Shown: in pieces, positions 21,650 through 32,980 of the stretch
How positions within the stretch are numbered: position 1 is the stretch's first letter
How the letters are laid out: each line of letters begins with the position of its first letter
Source of the DNA: Nereocystis luetkeana
Lineage: Eukaryota > Sar > Phaeophyceae > Laminariales > Laminariaceae
DNA: 64,000 nt
Direction of reading: 5' to 3'
NCBI GenBank assembly: GCA_031213475.1
Contig: JARUPZ010000017.1
Span: forward strand, 9,861,087 to 9,925,086
Translations under genes and position numbers: made by a program
The notes under the pieces: model-generated
Database searches by the model: none
What the model saw: only the letters and a program-made list of their open reading frames with translations
Told to the model about the DNA's origin: nothing

Positions 21650-22634
21650 ATGGTCATCGCCGATCAGTCTCCGCCGCACATGCCTGCCCTTGAACTGCCT
21701 TCATGTCCTGCGAGTAAGTTGGTAACGCCCGACTCATATCGCGAAGCGTGCGACGATGAACACGGAGACGTGTGGTTCCACGCCATGGACACTAAATTCG
21801 ACGGTCTGTACCGCGCGAAGACGTTCGGTGCTGTGGTGGATGAGAAGGATAGAGGCACATAGCAACGAACCGGAATCAACGTGATCTCTGCTGAGTGGGT
21901 TTATTCTTGGAAGGTTAACGAATTTGTCAGAGTAGTGCGGGCAAAGGCCAGGTTGGTAGCGAGGGGCTTTGAACAGCGTGCAGGAGTTGACTATTTCGAA
22001 ACGTATTCCCCGTGCCCATCTGTTGCGAGCATGCGTTTGCTCGCTGACATCGCGTGTGAGTTGGCATTGGATTTATGCCATTTTGATGCCGAGCAGGTGT
22101 TTGCCCAGTCAGCGTTGAGCGAGGACGTCTACATGCGTCTCCACAAGGGGTGCGGGTCGATGTCCGGGAAGGTGGCCAAGTTATGTCACAGCCTTTATGG
22201 TTTGAAGCAAGCGTCGCGACAATGGCATCATCACTTGGTACGTGGTATGAGGGGTCTTGGTTTTGAGCAGCGAGGCTGATGCGTGTGTCATGCGTTTGGT
22301 GGAGGCGGGGGCCGTTTCTATCGTAGTAGTAGTGCATGTGGATGACATATTTGCGATAGGGCTTAAGAGTAGGTGTGACCAGTTTTGTGAGGACCTGAAC
22401 CAGTTCGTTCCTATCAACAACCTGGGGGAGTTGCGATGGTACGCAGGTTGCCGATTCGCTCGAGATTGGGATGCAGGGACATTAACGATATTACAGCAGG
22501 TTTTCGCTGAAAGCACCGTAGCGAAGTTTGGTGTCGCCCGCGGCAAGTGCATTCCTGCGGGGGTTGGCCTAAAGCTTGAGGTGTTTGACAAGGATGAACC
22601 AGACGTTGATGAGCCCTTTCGGTCTTTAGTGTGA
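21650..22634 (+). pseudogene. Copia reverse transcriptase, broken
   Basis: Frame 1 (21650-22279) reads SYREACDDEHGDVWFHAMD, an in-frame TAG at 21860-21862, then AEWVYSWK, KARLVARGFEQRAGVDYFET, AEQVFAQSALSEDVYM and CHSLYGLKQASRQWHHHL, all standard Copia RT blocks. Normally the third carries FDVKxAFL; here the Asp is retained in HFDAEQVFA. After a frameshift near 22260 the frame from 22257 gives VVVHVDDIFAIG with the catalytic Y/H-V-D-D, then NNLGELRWYAGCRFARDWDA. It polymerises cDNA in intact elements; this copy cannot be translated whole. Confidence 0.9.
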
Positions 22635-23275
22635 TGTGGCTGGCGAACCAGGCCCGCCCGGACATCCTAAACGCGGTTCGAGCGGTGGCAAGATACTCTG
22701 CAGCACCAGAGTTATTACATTGGCAGGCAGCGTTGCACATCCTTATGTACATCAAATCTACGAGTACGTACGGTATTTCGTTCCAGAGGGGTCTGAGTAA
22801 TGGAGCTCAGTTGGAGTTGTACGTGGATGTGGACTACGCGCACGAGCCCAATGACCGGAGGTCTGTCTCTGGTGGAGTTATCATGTGCGCTGGTTTGTGT
22901 GTATCGTTCTACTCTAGGATGCAGAAATCCATTACCCTCTCGTCCACGGAGGCAGAGTATGTGGCGATGGCCACCGGTTTCCGCGAGGGGATTTTCATGC
23001 GTCATCTCTGGAGTTTTATTCCTCTGGACCGTGATGTTTGATGTACCACGGTGAAGGAAGATAACCAGGGGGCGATACATTTGGCGAAACACCCTGTGAC
23101 CACTCCGAACAGTAAGCACATTGATGTCCACCACTTCCTTTGGGAACGTGTTGCTAATGGGGAATTCGAGATTGTCCACGTATCATCGGCATCGCAGCAT
23201 GCTGACTTCCTCACGAAGCCGTTTCCCACGAAAGCGTTCTGCTTTCATCGCAGCGTTGTGATGAATTCGTGGTGA
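22631..23275 (+). pseudogene. Copia RT C-terminus and RNase H, one stop
   Basis: From 22631 the frame gives MWLANQARPDILNAVRAVAR, then YVDVDYAHEPNDRRSVSGG and SITLSSTEAEYVAMA, the Copia RNase H start with its Asp and Glu positions. TGA at 23039-23041 interrupts it. In the same frame from 23051 it resumes with KEDNQGAIHLAKHP, SKHIDVHHFLWERV and ASQHADFLTKPFPTKAF, the C-terminal RNase H motif. A small deletion at about 22625 removes the usual V-G-S-L-M link to RT. Confidence 0.9.
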
Positions 23276-23834
23276 TTTCTTTCATACATTTCTTGGTTTG
23301 GATATTTTGGGGTATTGGGTGACGAGAACCGAGAATAGTGATTTTTAGGGAAATGGAGAAAATATTGGGGTGTACTCATGCGTTGAGTAATGTTAATACG
23401 CCAATAGGGTACGCCGATGGTCTTGAGGAATCGTGCCGTACCCGTTGGCTATTGGTGAAGTATGCACAACGTACAGGGGACCCAAAGTTACTATTAATAG
23501 TATCCATAGTATTTTCAAATTCAGATGCATTATGTTAATTGACTTTTGCATACTCCTGGAGTGAACACGTTATGAATAGCAGGGGAGATATTATAGTTCG
23601 ATTTGAGATGTCCTACGTCAGAGACGTTCTGTTGTTCTGCTCTTCCCGAGTACACAACAGGGGGGCCGATGCTATCGGGAGGTACGCTATCTATTTGAAG
23701 ACGGTGTTCTTGATTTTGTTTGAAGGTTTTACCAACATACCAGGTACTTACGTTTGTTGGATTTTTCCGTTCCCGTATTTACTGTGTTGATATATTTTAG
23801 GAGGTCTATACTGGAATCGAGATTGAGAGATGTC

Positions 23835-24000
23835 GAATTCGGGATTGCCGTTTTACCTTGGCGATTCTGAAGTGTGGAATTTGGGATTGCCGTTTAACTT
23901 GGCAACGATGAAGAATGGGATTTGGGGTTACCGTTTTACCTCGGCAATTATCTATTTATGGAATTTGGGGCTTGCCATTTTACCTGGCAATTGGTGATAA
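23835..24000 (+). repeat. Four tandem 42-bp units, each able to form a hairpin
   Basis: Units begin at 23835, 23877, 23919 and 23961, exactly 42 bp apart. Each has GGAATTTGGG-type sequence, then an inverted pair TTGCC...GGCAA around TTTTACC. The units differ from each other at several positions, often keeping the pairing (CGGCAA, TGGCAA). The array sits between the end of Copia pol and the right LTR block, so it may be LTR or 3' UTR sequence of the element. Confidence 0.8.
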
Positions 24001-24189
24001 GATATTCCCTATCGTATCGCGCACCGAATAGGGGGGTTGTTTGTGGTAGGCGGTAGCTTGATACAGGTCTACGGATATTGGGGGTTTCATGTATTGTGGG
24101 GTTTGGTATTATGTATCGGGGCATTTTTTAGTATGCCTCGTGGATGGAGGGATGGAGCTGCTCCTCCGTGAGCAGTCGCTGATGTTATT

Positions 24190-25800
24190 GATAAAAACCA
24201 CGTACGGTATTTTTCCAGGTATTGCACAAACTAGATTCCGGTGTTTCTCGAAATTCCTGAACATGATACCGGTAAAAATACCGGGGTTGTCTCGGTATTC
24301 GTTCCTTATTCAGGGCACCCTTGCCCTCTTCACCCGTTGTACATCGGTATGTTTGTCACGTAACACCCGTGTTCATGTGAGACGGGTGTATCTCAGGTTC
24401 GACCTGGGTCTCAAGCTGAGACTCACATGGATACTCGTCGGTACCCAGCACCCAGCACAACCTGTGTACGTTCTGCTTATTTATCCTAGAGAGACGAAAT
24501 ATACAACATGGGAACATCTAGGATATTATTTACATGCATCAAATGGCCAGCGCGAGCATCAGGCTTGTGGGTTGGTATCTCTGCTGGCCTTTTGCACAAC
24601 ACCTTCCGTAGTATATCGTGTACCATTAATATCTGTATATCCTCCGAGTAACCCAGCGGTCAGATTTTGGTCCCCTCGAAACCCGTAGTACGTGCGATCG
24701 AAGTACCCTACGCAGCTTGGAAATATAAGTTTCGATTAAAATTCTCGATCTCACAGCTGTCATTTTTTACCTTATCTATATACCAGGTATACACTAGTCG
24801 ACAAAACTAAAAAACAAAAGCTGTACAGGAATTTTATGTGGAAGGCAGTATAAGGTCTGGAATTTTGTGTGGAAGTCAACCTGCTAGCAGTATAGTCTGA
24901 TGGTGAAAGGTCTTGAATTAGTTGCTGTTTGCCTCGCCAGATGTCTTCTCAACGAAGGGGCGACGCTCTCATCAGAAAAGCAGGCGATAGCGCCTGCCAG
25001 ATATGATGAGGGGACGATTGCTACAACCCGTAACGCCGCAACAGGGGAGAGGGGATACCATAACACTGGCCCACCTTGAAGGGCCGTTTATTCAGATTCA
25101 TGGACAACTCAGGCATTAACGAAGACAGTCCGGAGAATGGGTCGAAGATGCGGCACTTCACCAACCACTCCCACACCTCTAGCTTGCAAGACTGTGGCCG
25201 ATTACCCGGGGGCACTGCGAATGTCGGAATACATGAAATCACACTTTAATAATTGAGAGAAGACAGTCAAGACCCGAGAACTCAACTGAAATATTACCAG
25301 GTAGCATAAAAAACAAAGTCAAGGAGTGGACGGGAAAAATCGAAATTATGTCGAGGAAACACGGCAACACGACTACACAACAACGCGGATATGGGCGTTT
25401 TTCGAGAAATCAAACTGGAAACTACTAGTATTAAACCAAAACTAAGCAGAAAAAATAATGACGAAAGCCACGGGAGGCAAGGCACACCACAAAAAAGGCT
25501 CCATGCAGCAACCGGCATTGGTTTCAATGCAACTGCAACCAAGACCACATTTTCACGCCTCCTGTCACGTCCTTACATTGACCGACTTCGAAGCGACGTG
25601 TTTCTCCTGTACAATGTCATGGAAATAGGCCACGGACCCCACGACAATCTCGAAAACTGGCCATACGAGATGGAGGCCGTTCTCGTTTTTCCTCGGAACG
25701 AAGTGGGAGTGACTAATACCGAAAACAAACGTACCACATACACGGTATTTGTCGGTATTCCTCATTGCATCGATACGACAACTTGTGATACATCACACGT
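24190..25800. other. Intronic stretch, no gene seen
   Basis: A 199-codon frame at 24089-24688 overlaps the right LTR block and shows no domain. A 160-codon frame at 25391-25873 runs into a SINE tail. At 24380-24425 the sequence holds nested inverted words (TCTCAG/CTGAGA). It is probably LTR remainder and unassigned repeat DNA. Confidence 0.4.
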
Positions 25801-25807
25801 TGTCATG

Positions 25808-26142
25808 TTCTTTTTTTTTTCTCATCCCATTAATTATCTTCGCACATCTTCTCTCTCTCCTTCCAACTCGTAACTCAGATCCGGGGTCACATAGCAGGCT
25901 CTTCTCCCCCCTTCCCGCTACACGGTACGGGCCTTCATTTTTTATCGCGAGAAGATTTCAGCCTTTTCTTCCCTCGTCGACTAGCATCGAAGTGTGCCTA
26001 CCCACGCGGCAAGGCGCTCTCAACAATTGAATCCCTCTTTTTATTTTTGCAAATAAAGTCAAAGTCCGACCCTCCCGGGGCTCGAACCCAGGACTCAAAC
26101 AAGTAGAATTCGAGGTTAACCACTTGAACCACCGGGGCGACC
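25808..26142 (-). mobile_element. tRNA-derived SINE, copy 1
   Basis: On the minus strand it starts with a tRNA-like head, GGTCGCCCCGGTGG, with box A TGGTTCAAGTGG (plus 26120-26131) and box B GGTTCGAGCCC (plus 26078-26088), the RNA polymerase III internal promoter. The unrelated body contains AGAGCGCCTTGC and TCGCGATAAAAAATGAAGG. It ends in a poly(A) tail (T-run at 25810-25820 on plus). Length is about 335 bp. Three other long copies and one fragment lie in this window. Confidence 0.88.
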
Positions 26143-26299
26143 GGCATGTTCTGCTAGGCTGTAAATGTTTGTCCATGGCATGCACGGCCTTCGGCACAGA
26201 AGAGATGACAAAAACCGGAATACCGTATTACGGGATCCTTATTTCTGTATCGGTACAATACCGTCCTCCTTTTTTTTTTCCGGTATGGGTATCACCCAT

Positions 26300-26400
26300 A
26301 CCGTCTTACGGTGTTTCCGGTACGATACGGTTCCGCTATCCATGACTGCACCCATCCCGTCTTACGGTATTTCCGGTACGATACGGTTCCGCTATCCATG
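26300..26400 (+). repeat. 52-bp tandem duplication with GGTACGATACGG
   Basis: Two adjacent units share GTCTTACGGT, TTTCCGGTACGATACGG, TTCCGCTATCCATGACTG and then CACCCATCCC/CTCACATTAT. A third partial unit precedes (ATACCGTATTACGGGATCC). It fills the gap between two SINE copies. Confidence 0.7.
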
Positions 26401-26456
26401 ACTGCTCACATTATCTCGAGACCAAAACCACAATCTGCTCTCACAGGGCACGCTCC

Positions 26457-26798
26457 AATTTTTTTGTTTTTTTTTTCCATCCCATTCATTATCTTCGCAC
26501 ATCTTCTTCTCTCTCTCCTTTCAACTCGTAACTCAGATCCGGGGTCACATAGCAGGCTGTTCTCCCCCCTTCCCGATACGGTACGTGCCTTCATTTTTAT
26601 CGCGAGAAGATTTCAGCCTTTCCTTCCCTCGTCGACTCGCATCGAATTGTGCCTACCCACGCTGCAAGGCGCTCTCAACAATTGAATCCCTTTTTTTATT
26701 TTTGCAAATAAAGTCAAAGTCCGACCCTCCTAGGGCTCGAACCCAGGACTCAAACAAGTAGAATTCGAGGTTAACCACTTGAACCACCGGGGCGACCG
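26457..26798 (-). mobile_element. tRNA-derived SINE, copy 2
   Basis: Same family and orientation as the copy 315 bp to the left. It keeps box A (TGGTTCAAGTGG) and box B (GGTTCGAGCCC), the body word GCAGCGTGGGTAGGC and an interrupted poly(A) tail. Identity with copy 1 is high by eye. The two copies with the spacer may be two insertions or one local duplication. Confidence 0.88.
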
Positions 26799-27159
26799 GC
26801 TAGCAACCATCAAAAGAAGCCTGGAAACTTGGGGAACACCTGCTACTCCTAAAACAGCGTATGTTTTTTTTGTTTATGTTTTTTGTTTACATGAAGCACA
26901 TCATACGCCCCGAACGAAAAACAAAAAAATGAAATGAGCGTGAACGAGCGTGTGTGCACGCACCTGGCAGCACACCCCGAAGACTTCATCGCCCATTTCT
27001 TTTCGCTCGTCGACTTGCGTCAAATAGCCCGTCCCCTCTATAAAGAGATCCCCGCCAAAAAAATATGTATGGGATTTGAACTCACAAAATCGACGCTATG
27101 AATGACAGCACCGACGCGTATACAACACGAAGCCTCTAGGGGCGAACTCGTGCGTGGAT

Positions 27160-27780
27160 GTGTTGATGACTTTAAATCTGTATTTCGACCCGTCGACCGT
27201 CGACATCCCATTCAGTGCAGATTCGCCGATCCTAGAGACATACAAGCCCTCCGCGGAAACAAAACTACCTTGTACGACGCAGATACACACCACTATACCC
27301 CAGCAGCTGATTGCAGTGAGCAGCGTAGACAACGCACTGCTGTCATGTCCATCGTTCTGGATACGACAGACACGACACGCACATTATTTTCGTGATGAGA
27401 ATTCATTTCTCTGTCCTAGACTCGACTGCGGAGAAAGTGTATGTGTTTTTCACATTTGAACCGTTGTTCTACCTGTCGGCATCCACCACGATTCCCAACC
27501 AGTGCCCTTGTCGATCCCTCCATCCGGCTGTGAAGAGATACGAGGACAAACGCCACTGGTCACAAAAGGTATGACACAGAGTGCGGTGCTAAATAGACTA
27601 CCAAACTGCTGCGTGTTTTGCTGTTATTCTCACCCATCGACATCCATCGCAACTATTAGTAGTGTCCGTCCGTCCCGATTCTTCAATCCTAAGAGAGTGA
27701 CAAGTTCTGTGGTCAGGAAACTACGCCAAAGAGATACTTCACATGAAACCGTTATTTTTTACCCGACGACATTCGAATAT
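27160..27780 (+). repeat. Two or three diverged family R heads
   Basis: Words from the family R head recur: CGTCGACATCCCATTCAGTG at about 27198, GTCGGCATCCACCACGATTC at about 27476 and CATCGACATCCATCGCAACT at about 27632, each followed by CGAT-CTTCAATCCTA-like sequence and AGAGAT/AGAGAC. They are clearly older than the copy at 27925. Edges are approximate. Confidence 0.55.
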
Positions 27781-27787
27781 TAAATCT

Positions 27788-27885
27788 TTTAACACTCTTA
27801 GCACCGCACTCCCATACGTGGGGACTAAACACTCAAATTATAGGTAGTTTGTCCCCAAAACGGGACTGGGGTCCTAAAAGGTTCA
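27788..27885. mobile_element. Palindromic MITE, copy 2 (diverged)
   Basis: Left arm ACACTCTTAGCACCGCACTCC after TTAA at 27789-27792. Right arm GTTTGTCCCCAAAACGGGAC ending AAAAGGTTC. The centre CACTCAAAT is kept. The right flank is TTCA rather than TTAA, so the end has mutated. Confidence 0.7.
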
Positions 27886-27904
27886 ACAGAAGAGACACAA
27901 CTTC

Positions 27905-28450
27905 TGCGAGTGTGTGTGTGTGTGTTCTTCACATTAAACCGTTCTTTCTACCCGTCGACATCCAGCACAACCAGTGTCCGTGCCGATTCTTCAATCCTAG
28001 AAGAGATACAAGTTCTGTGGTCACAAAGCTACGCCACAGAGATACTACGTTGCCACGTGTGCAGTGTGAACTGCAGTGGGCAATGCAAAGCCATGTCATC
28101 ATACTAGATACGACAGGCACGACATACGCAATCTATGAAATAGTGAAACGAAAAGAAACAATCAAAGAGAAAACAAAAACAAGGTAGACAAATCGGAAAA
28201 GAAAAAGAAGAAAAATGAAAGCAAAATCTAAGAGAAACAACCTGTCGTGCCCCCCCCCCCCGCAGGCGAGGTGGCCAACACTTGAAAAAGAACGAGCTGG
28301 AAAAAAGAAGAAATAACAAAAAAAACACCACTGCTTGTGAACAGAGTAAGACAAAGAACCAAGGAGAAAGTAACAAGGAAAAATAACAAAGGGGAAATAA
28401 CAGGCAGACCAAAGCCCAAAGACGCTGCCATGACATGTCATCATACTGAT
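27905..28450 (+). repeat. Family R repeat, well preserved copy
   Basis: It starts after a (GT)n run at 27908-27925 with CACATTAAACCGTTCTTTCT, CCGTCGACATCCAGCACAAC and CCGTGCCGATTCTTCAATCC. It then runs through GACATACGCAATCTATGAAA, an A-rich zone and CGCAGGCGAGGTGGCCAACA. The first 320 bp are almost identical to 33905-34230. I see no coding function. The family has no terminal inverted repeats and no poly(A). Confidence 0.8.
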
Positions 28451-28604
28451 ATGCCAAGCACGATACCTCGTATAAAATTTCTATAAATCAGATAAAACAA
28501 AAGGAAACATCCAAAAAAAGTGTGGAAAACAAACGAACCAAGTCAAAGAGGAAACACTGAAGAAAACAACGCAACAATTTGTCGTGCCTCCCCTCAGGAT
28601 ATGT

Positions 28605-29080
28605 GGCAGACACTTGAAAATAACAGAGCCATTACATACGTAGTGAGATCAAGAACCAAGGAAATACCGGCCAAGCCGAAAAACGTCCCACACCCCAGGT
28701 AGCCGGAACAGTGTGTGCCTCGAGTGGCATAACCCTTTTAGAACCGTTGTCCCGTTCTGAGAACAACCCACTCAAATTTTAAGTAGTTTGTCCCCGAAAC
28801 GGGACAGCGGTTCTAAAGGGGATGGCCAGGGTATCACTACTATTGCGGGGAACAATAGTTTATAGGACCAAGTGATGTAAGTAAAAATAGCGAAATATAT
28901 ACTCGTAGTTTATTTTGCATACGGTAGATATAGTCCTCCGTAATAGGCCTGTCCGGTACGTTACTACCCTGTCTACCGTCTCCGTCCGCCGTTCGTCAAT
29001 ATGCCCCACCCCCGAAGAGGAAGCATCATACATGACGGAAGAAGGAAAGCAGCCTTGCCATACATGCCACACGACTCCTT
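28605..29080 (+). repeat. Family R tail pieces
   Basis: 28605-28700 (GATATGTGGCAGACACTTGAA) and 28945-29080 (TACTACCCTGTCTACCGTCT, CCCCACCCCCGAAGAGGAAG, ACATGCCACACGACTCCTTT) match the tail of family R at 30480-30690, 37195-37350 and 56110-56300. They are split by the palindromic MITE at 28730. Confidence 0.6.
28730..28825. mobile_element. Palindromic MITE, copy 3
   Basis: Arms ACCCTTTTAGAACCGTTGTCC and GGGACAGCGGTTCTAAAGGG around CCACTCAAATTTTAAG. Flanks are ATAA and GATG, so the target duplication has decayed. Confidence 0.75.
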
Positions 29081-29082
29081 TT

Positions 29083-29383
29083 TCCTAAGGCCACTTCTTA
29101 TGCAGTCGGATTTGCAGTCAGTTGGAAATGGTGCCATCAGCACGTTCGCACGAGCTTTTGCGCCGAAAATGTGCGAAACTGCTGTTTCTCGCCTCAGAAT
29201 GACTGGGACTTTTCCCTGGAGAAGCGGAAAACAGCTCTAGATAGGTCTTGGAGACAAGTCCAAGTCATTCTGAGGCAGGAAACAGCGGTTCCGCACATTT
29301 TTGGGGCAAAAACTCGTGCGAACGTGCTGATGGCACCATTTCCAACTGACTGCAAATGCGACGGAATAAGAAGTGGCCTAAGG
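29083..29383. mobile_element. 301-bp foldback element
   Basis: Arms 29083-29217 and 29254-29383 are inverted copies starting TCCTAAGGCCACTTCTTAT and sharing CAGTCAGTTGGAAATGGTGC and CAGCACGTTCGCACGAG. The loop is about 36 bp. It sits beside a family R tail. No coding content. Confidence 0.8.
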
Positions 29384-29479
29384 ACAAGAACAAACACGAA
29401 AAGAACCTAATCAGAATCACGGAGCATATCCATGTGTGTATTTGGGGCGTACTTTTGTGACCACCACCACAGAACGTGC

Positions 29480-30090
29480 ATTTCTCCAGGTCTGAAGAAT
29501 CGGCACGGACACTGGTTATATAGTAGTGGATGTTGACGGGTAAACAAAACGGTTTGAGGAACAGACTCGTGACCACGCAGTAAGAAGAGTAGACAAACAA
29601 TGCCATGCAATGGTTTGTTTGTTTTCTTTTTCTGTTTTTATATAATGTTGTACGAGTATGTGCGTGCCCTTTTACCACTCGACATCCAGCACAGCCAGTG
29701 TCCGTGCCGACTCGTGAATTCGACGTCAAGCGGTACATCAGTTACGTAGTCACAAAACCACGCCACACGACACTTGACCCTTTTAGAACCGCAGTCCCGT
29801 TTCGGGGATAATCCACTCAAATCCCAACTAGTTTGTCCCCAATACGGGACTGCGGTTCTAAAAGAGTTGAGCAGTACATTGTGTGTGTGTTTTCACATTC
29901 AACCGTTCTTTCTACCCGTCGACATCCGGCACAAGCCGTGTCCGTACCGATTCTTCAATCCTATTAATAGGCAGATACCAGTTCTGTGGGACACAAAACT
30001 ACGCCACAGAGATACTCCGTTGCGACGTACCAGTACGCCGTAAGCACAGGAGGGGCCAATGCAAGTGGTTTATGGCAAGGGGCGCTTATT
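29480..30090. repeat. Family R heads, one inverted and two direct
   Basis: 29480-29560 is on the minus strand (GAAGAATCGGCACGGACACT). 29665-29775 and 29885-30080 are on plus (TCGACATCCAGCACAGCCAG; TCGACATCCGGCACAAGCCG). The palindromic MITE at 29773-29870 lies between the two direct copies. Confidence 0.65.
29773..29870. mobile_element. Palindromic MITE, copy 4, with TTGA duplication
   Basis: Arms ACCCTTTTAGAACCGCAGTCC and GGGACTGCGGTTCTAAAAG. It is bounded by TTGA on both sides (29773-29776 and 29867-29870), which supports a 4-bp target-site duplication at a variant of TTAA. Confidence 0.78.
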
Positions 30091-30479
30091 CAAGCTGGTA
30101 GGGGTATCGTGTGTGCAGCGTGTTTTGTGCGAAGGCGGGCATTAATAGGGGTCTTCTATGTTTTCTCGGTCGGTAGTCTGCAGGGCGAGAGGCAAGCAGA
30201 GTCTAGTGGCACAGCCGCTGCAGTGTCTTTACTCGTATACATCAACGTATACGCTGTAGGCTTGGGGGCTTCGTATAGAAAATAGACGGGTACCCGAGGT
30301 AAAAATACCTGCGATTCCGTGAGTTGGACCCGGACCGTTCCGGTTCCGACGATCCCGGGTACCCGCCACCGAGTACCCGGTTCTCCGTCAGACGGGGTGC
30401 AACTCTATCGTTAACAGAGTAGGACTAGGAATCTAGGGGAACATAGGCGAACAGAAGCACGAAGCATTTTACAGGTAGC

Positions 30480-31250
30480 CGCAGCAGTTTGTGGTACTAT
30501 ATGGCCAGGTTCTCTCTTTTAGTTCGCCCGGTACCGTGCTACCCTGTCTGCTGTCTCCGTCCTGCGTCCAACAGCTATGCCTCATCCCCGAAGAGGATGC
30601 GTCAGACAATACGAAATATGCAAAGCAGGCTCGTCATCCACCAACGCCACATACATGCATAACTTCTTTCATGAGGACAAATAAATAAAAGAAAGGTCAA
30701 CGAAATAAGATGACGGGAGTATCAAGCGCCAAAGGCAAGAGAAAACAAAGGAAGACGGCGTTCAAATCAGCTGCCGCAGCAGTTGATGGCACGAGTAGCA
30801 CAGAAATGTTCCACTTACGACAGCAACAGGTCTGCTGCCTTGTTACCCTGTCTGACGTCTCCTTTCCAATTTCATCCACCGCGGTTTCCCATTTATCCCT
30901 CCCGTTGCCCCCCTTGCCCCCGCTCTGTTGGTCGGGTTTCCTTCCATCCCTCTTGTCGCCCCCCATCTCCATGCTTTGAAAACCTCCCCCCGACGGATGC
31001 TCGGCGATGTCTACTCAGCTGTGCCTCATCCTTGGGCCACCTCACCATGAGCCGTTGGGCTGCTCCACGAATCCCCGAATACCACTTACTCGTTTTTTTT
31101 GCTGGTGTCGTACTCCAGCGCAATCTCACCTCCGATCCCCAAGGGGGAAAGTTCCGTTGACCCTTCGGTGGCTGGGAACTCAAGGTCTTCGACTACATGT
31201 TTTTTTTCCTAGCCATCAGGTCTAGCGGTTCTCCTTACGGTCGTAGTAAT
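30480..31250 (+). repeat. Family R tail and 3' extension
   Basis: Matches 37195-38165 in order: CAGCAGTTTGTGGTAC, CTGTCTCCGTCCTGCGT, CAGGCTCGTCATCCACC, then the extension with CCACCTCACCATGAGCCGTT, CCCCAAGGGGGAAAGTTCCG and TTCGGTGGCTGGGAACTC. The minus strand of the extension keeps a readable peptide (see the matching entry at 37928). Confidence 0.65.
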
Positions 31251-32980
31251 TCTACGTTGATAGGTGATGATTCTTTTGATTTCACTTGGCGTTTGTGTTG
31301 AGTTCTCTCGCGGACCCTTTATAGTCATGTTTTGTTTTTTTGTATTTCATTTTTATTGCCGATATTCATCTCTTGTTTTGAAGTATGTTTTTCGTGCCGG
31401 TCGTACCCGGTACGACCAAATGTCATCGCGTTGTCTACTCTGCTTACTCTTTACAAATGTATCACTCGTAGCAGTATATTTTGTGTCGTTCGTTTGTGGA
31501 CAGAGCTTGTACATCTCTCGCAGATGTAACACAGACAATGGTTGCTGTGAATGCCTATATACGGATAGAACGGTTTATTGTTACTGCTGTGTAAAATGCA
31601 CACACTCAGTACTAAAAAAAAAAAGGCGACTCCGGGTTGTCTCAATGCTATTAACACTATCAATACTCGTACTTCAGGTTTGCAATTTGCCGGCACGAGC
31701 CTGCTGCATCCGAGTATTCCAGCTGCAGCTGTACCAATGACAGGCCCATGTTGCTATGTGTTCGGCAGTGATACTTATCGCGTCTCCCAGGAGGCTACTG
31801 AACAACTTCGATTCTACGTTGGGGAACGTGCGAGTACTTGTGAGCACTACCTTGAAGATCCTCCGCAGTCATCATTAGTACTTGCTCACACAAATATCTT
31901 CCCACGTCGTACAAGGGCCAGACCTCGGAACGTGGAACACGAACTCACGGAGTAATGCTCCTGTCTACCGAGATACCTGCCCTGGCCCATGTACTCCGCT
32001 GTTGGCGGTGCAAACAAATACCTGACTTAATAGCGGGCATGCATGCTGTATGTCACGAGTTCTACCAGTTCAGAGCATCCGTCGCGCTTCTCATTCCCAT
32101 CGTTCAATTATTTACCCCTGTAAAATCGGGCGCTCCTCACGTTTTGGGGGGAGATGATAGGAATACACACAAGGATACACACAAGGAGCATTCCGTCTGT
32201 ACGTCCTCGAACCGGAACCAGGGGGCCGCGTGACTTTCAAGTTTTATCTGGTGTCAGTCTATCTTCATACCCTCCTTACAGGACGTGCACATACTCGGGT
32301 ATTGAATACATTCATTTATCGCGAACGAGGTCTTAGCCTGTATGGAGTGTACTGCCGCATGTATACTATATTTGCAGCAGCTATAAATCTAACAACCCTT
32401 CCTCCCAAAAAAGCGAAATAATCTCGCAGAAGTGTGGTCGTTTCTGTAAGTGTATTGATTTGGGTGTTCTCGTGGTTTGAGGCACATGGAGTATTCCCGC
32501 CGCTGGCAGACATTTTGATCATGCCGATACGTTCATCCCCAGAGGCACGGCAGACATGGATGTTTTGATTTGCTGACTGCATGTCCGTTCAACAGATTGC
32601 TAGACAATACACGGCAACCAGGTCGAAGTACCAATGTTGGAGATATAAACTACCACACAGGGGGTCGCGGCAATCAGCAGTAGTCTTGTTAAATAGTTTG
32701 AAAGGGTACATCAAACGAAAGCTTCCTGTAAAACGTCATGTTTGTGTGTGCCAGATTGGCCCTTGACGACCCCGAGACATATGTCGAAACAATGATAACG
32801 TAGGCACTACCAACCGAGTACCAACGATGTGAGCGCCCAGCGGTCCGGGTAGGATCATCTTGCATTGCGCCCGTTCGGTGTGAGTTCCTTGCACTGCAAC
32901 TCGGGGGCCAAGTTTGGCTCACTCCCAAATCAAGCGGTGGCTGCATCTGTGATCGTCACTTTCTTTCGCCAATTTCCCCG
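31250..32980. other. Intronic stretch, no gene seen
   Basis: Frames up to 158 codons exist but none shows a domain, and they change strand without order. Features are limited to the A12 run at 31613-31624 and short inverted words. It is probably old repeat DNA. Confidence 0.4.

Larger units (their letters stand above)
21463..24190 (+). mobile_element. Copia-type retrotransposon remnant, antisense in intron 1
   Basis: A Ty1/Copia RT-RNase H region (21650-23275) lies between two direct repeats of about 150 bp (21463-21611 and 24040-24186), both holding GGTAGCTTGATACAGGTCTACGGA and the GAGCTGCTCCTCC hairpin. The repeats are best read as parts of the two LTRs. The left one runs straight into pol, so Gag, protease and integrase have been lost by one deletion. 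The 3' repeat continues past 24190 into sequence absent from the left copy, so the true LTR end probably lies beyond, up to about 24.7 kb. Confidence 0.75.

Noticed and set aside
23835-24000. CRISPR-like array of regularly spaced repeats
   Set aside because: Units are contiguous 42-bp degenerate repeats with no unique spacers, in a eukaryotic LTR element.
24089-24688. 199-codon plus-strand frame
   Set aside because: It starts within the Copia LTR-like repeat, has no domain, and its counterpart in the left repeat copy is not open.
26070-26142. A true tRNA gene on the minus strand
   Set aside because: Boxes A and B are present, but the same head recurs in four places with a fixed unrelated body and A-rich tail, and acceptor-stem pairing is poor; it is a SINE head.
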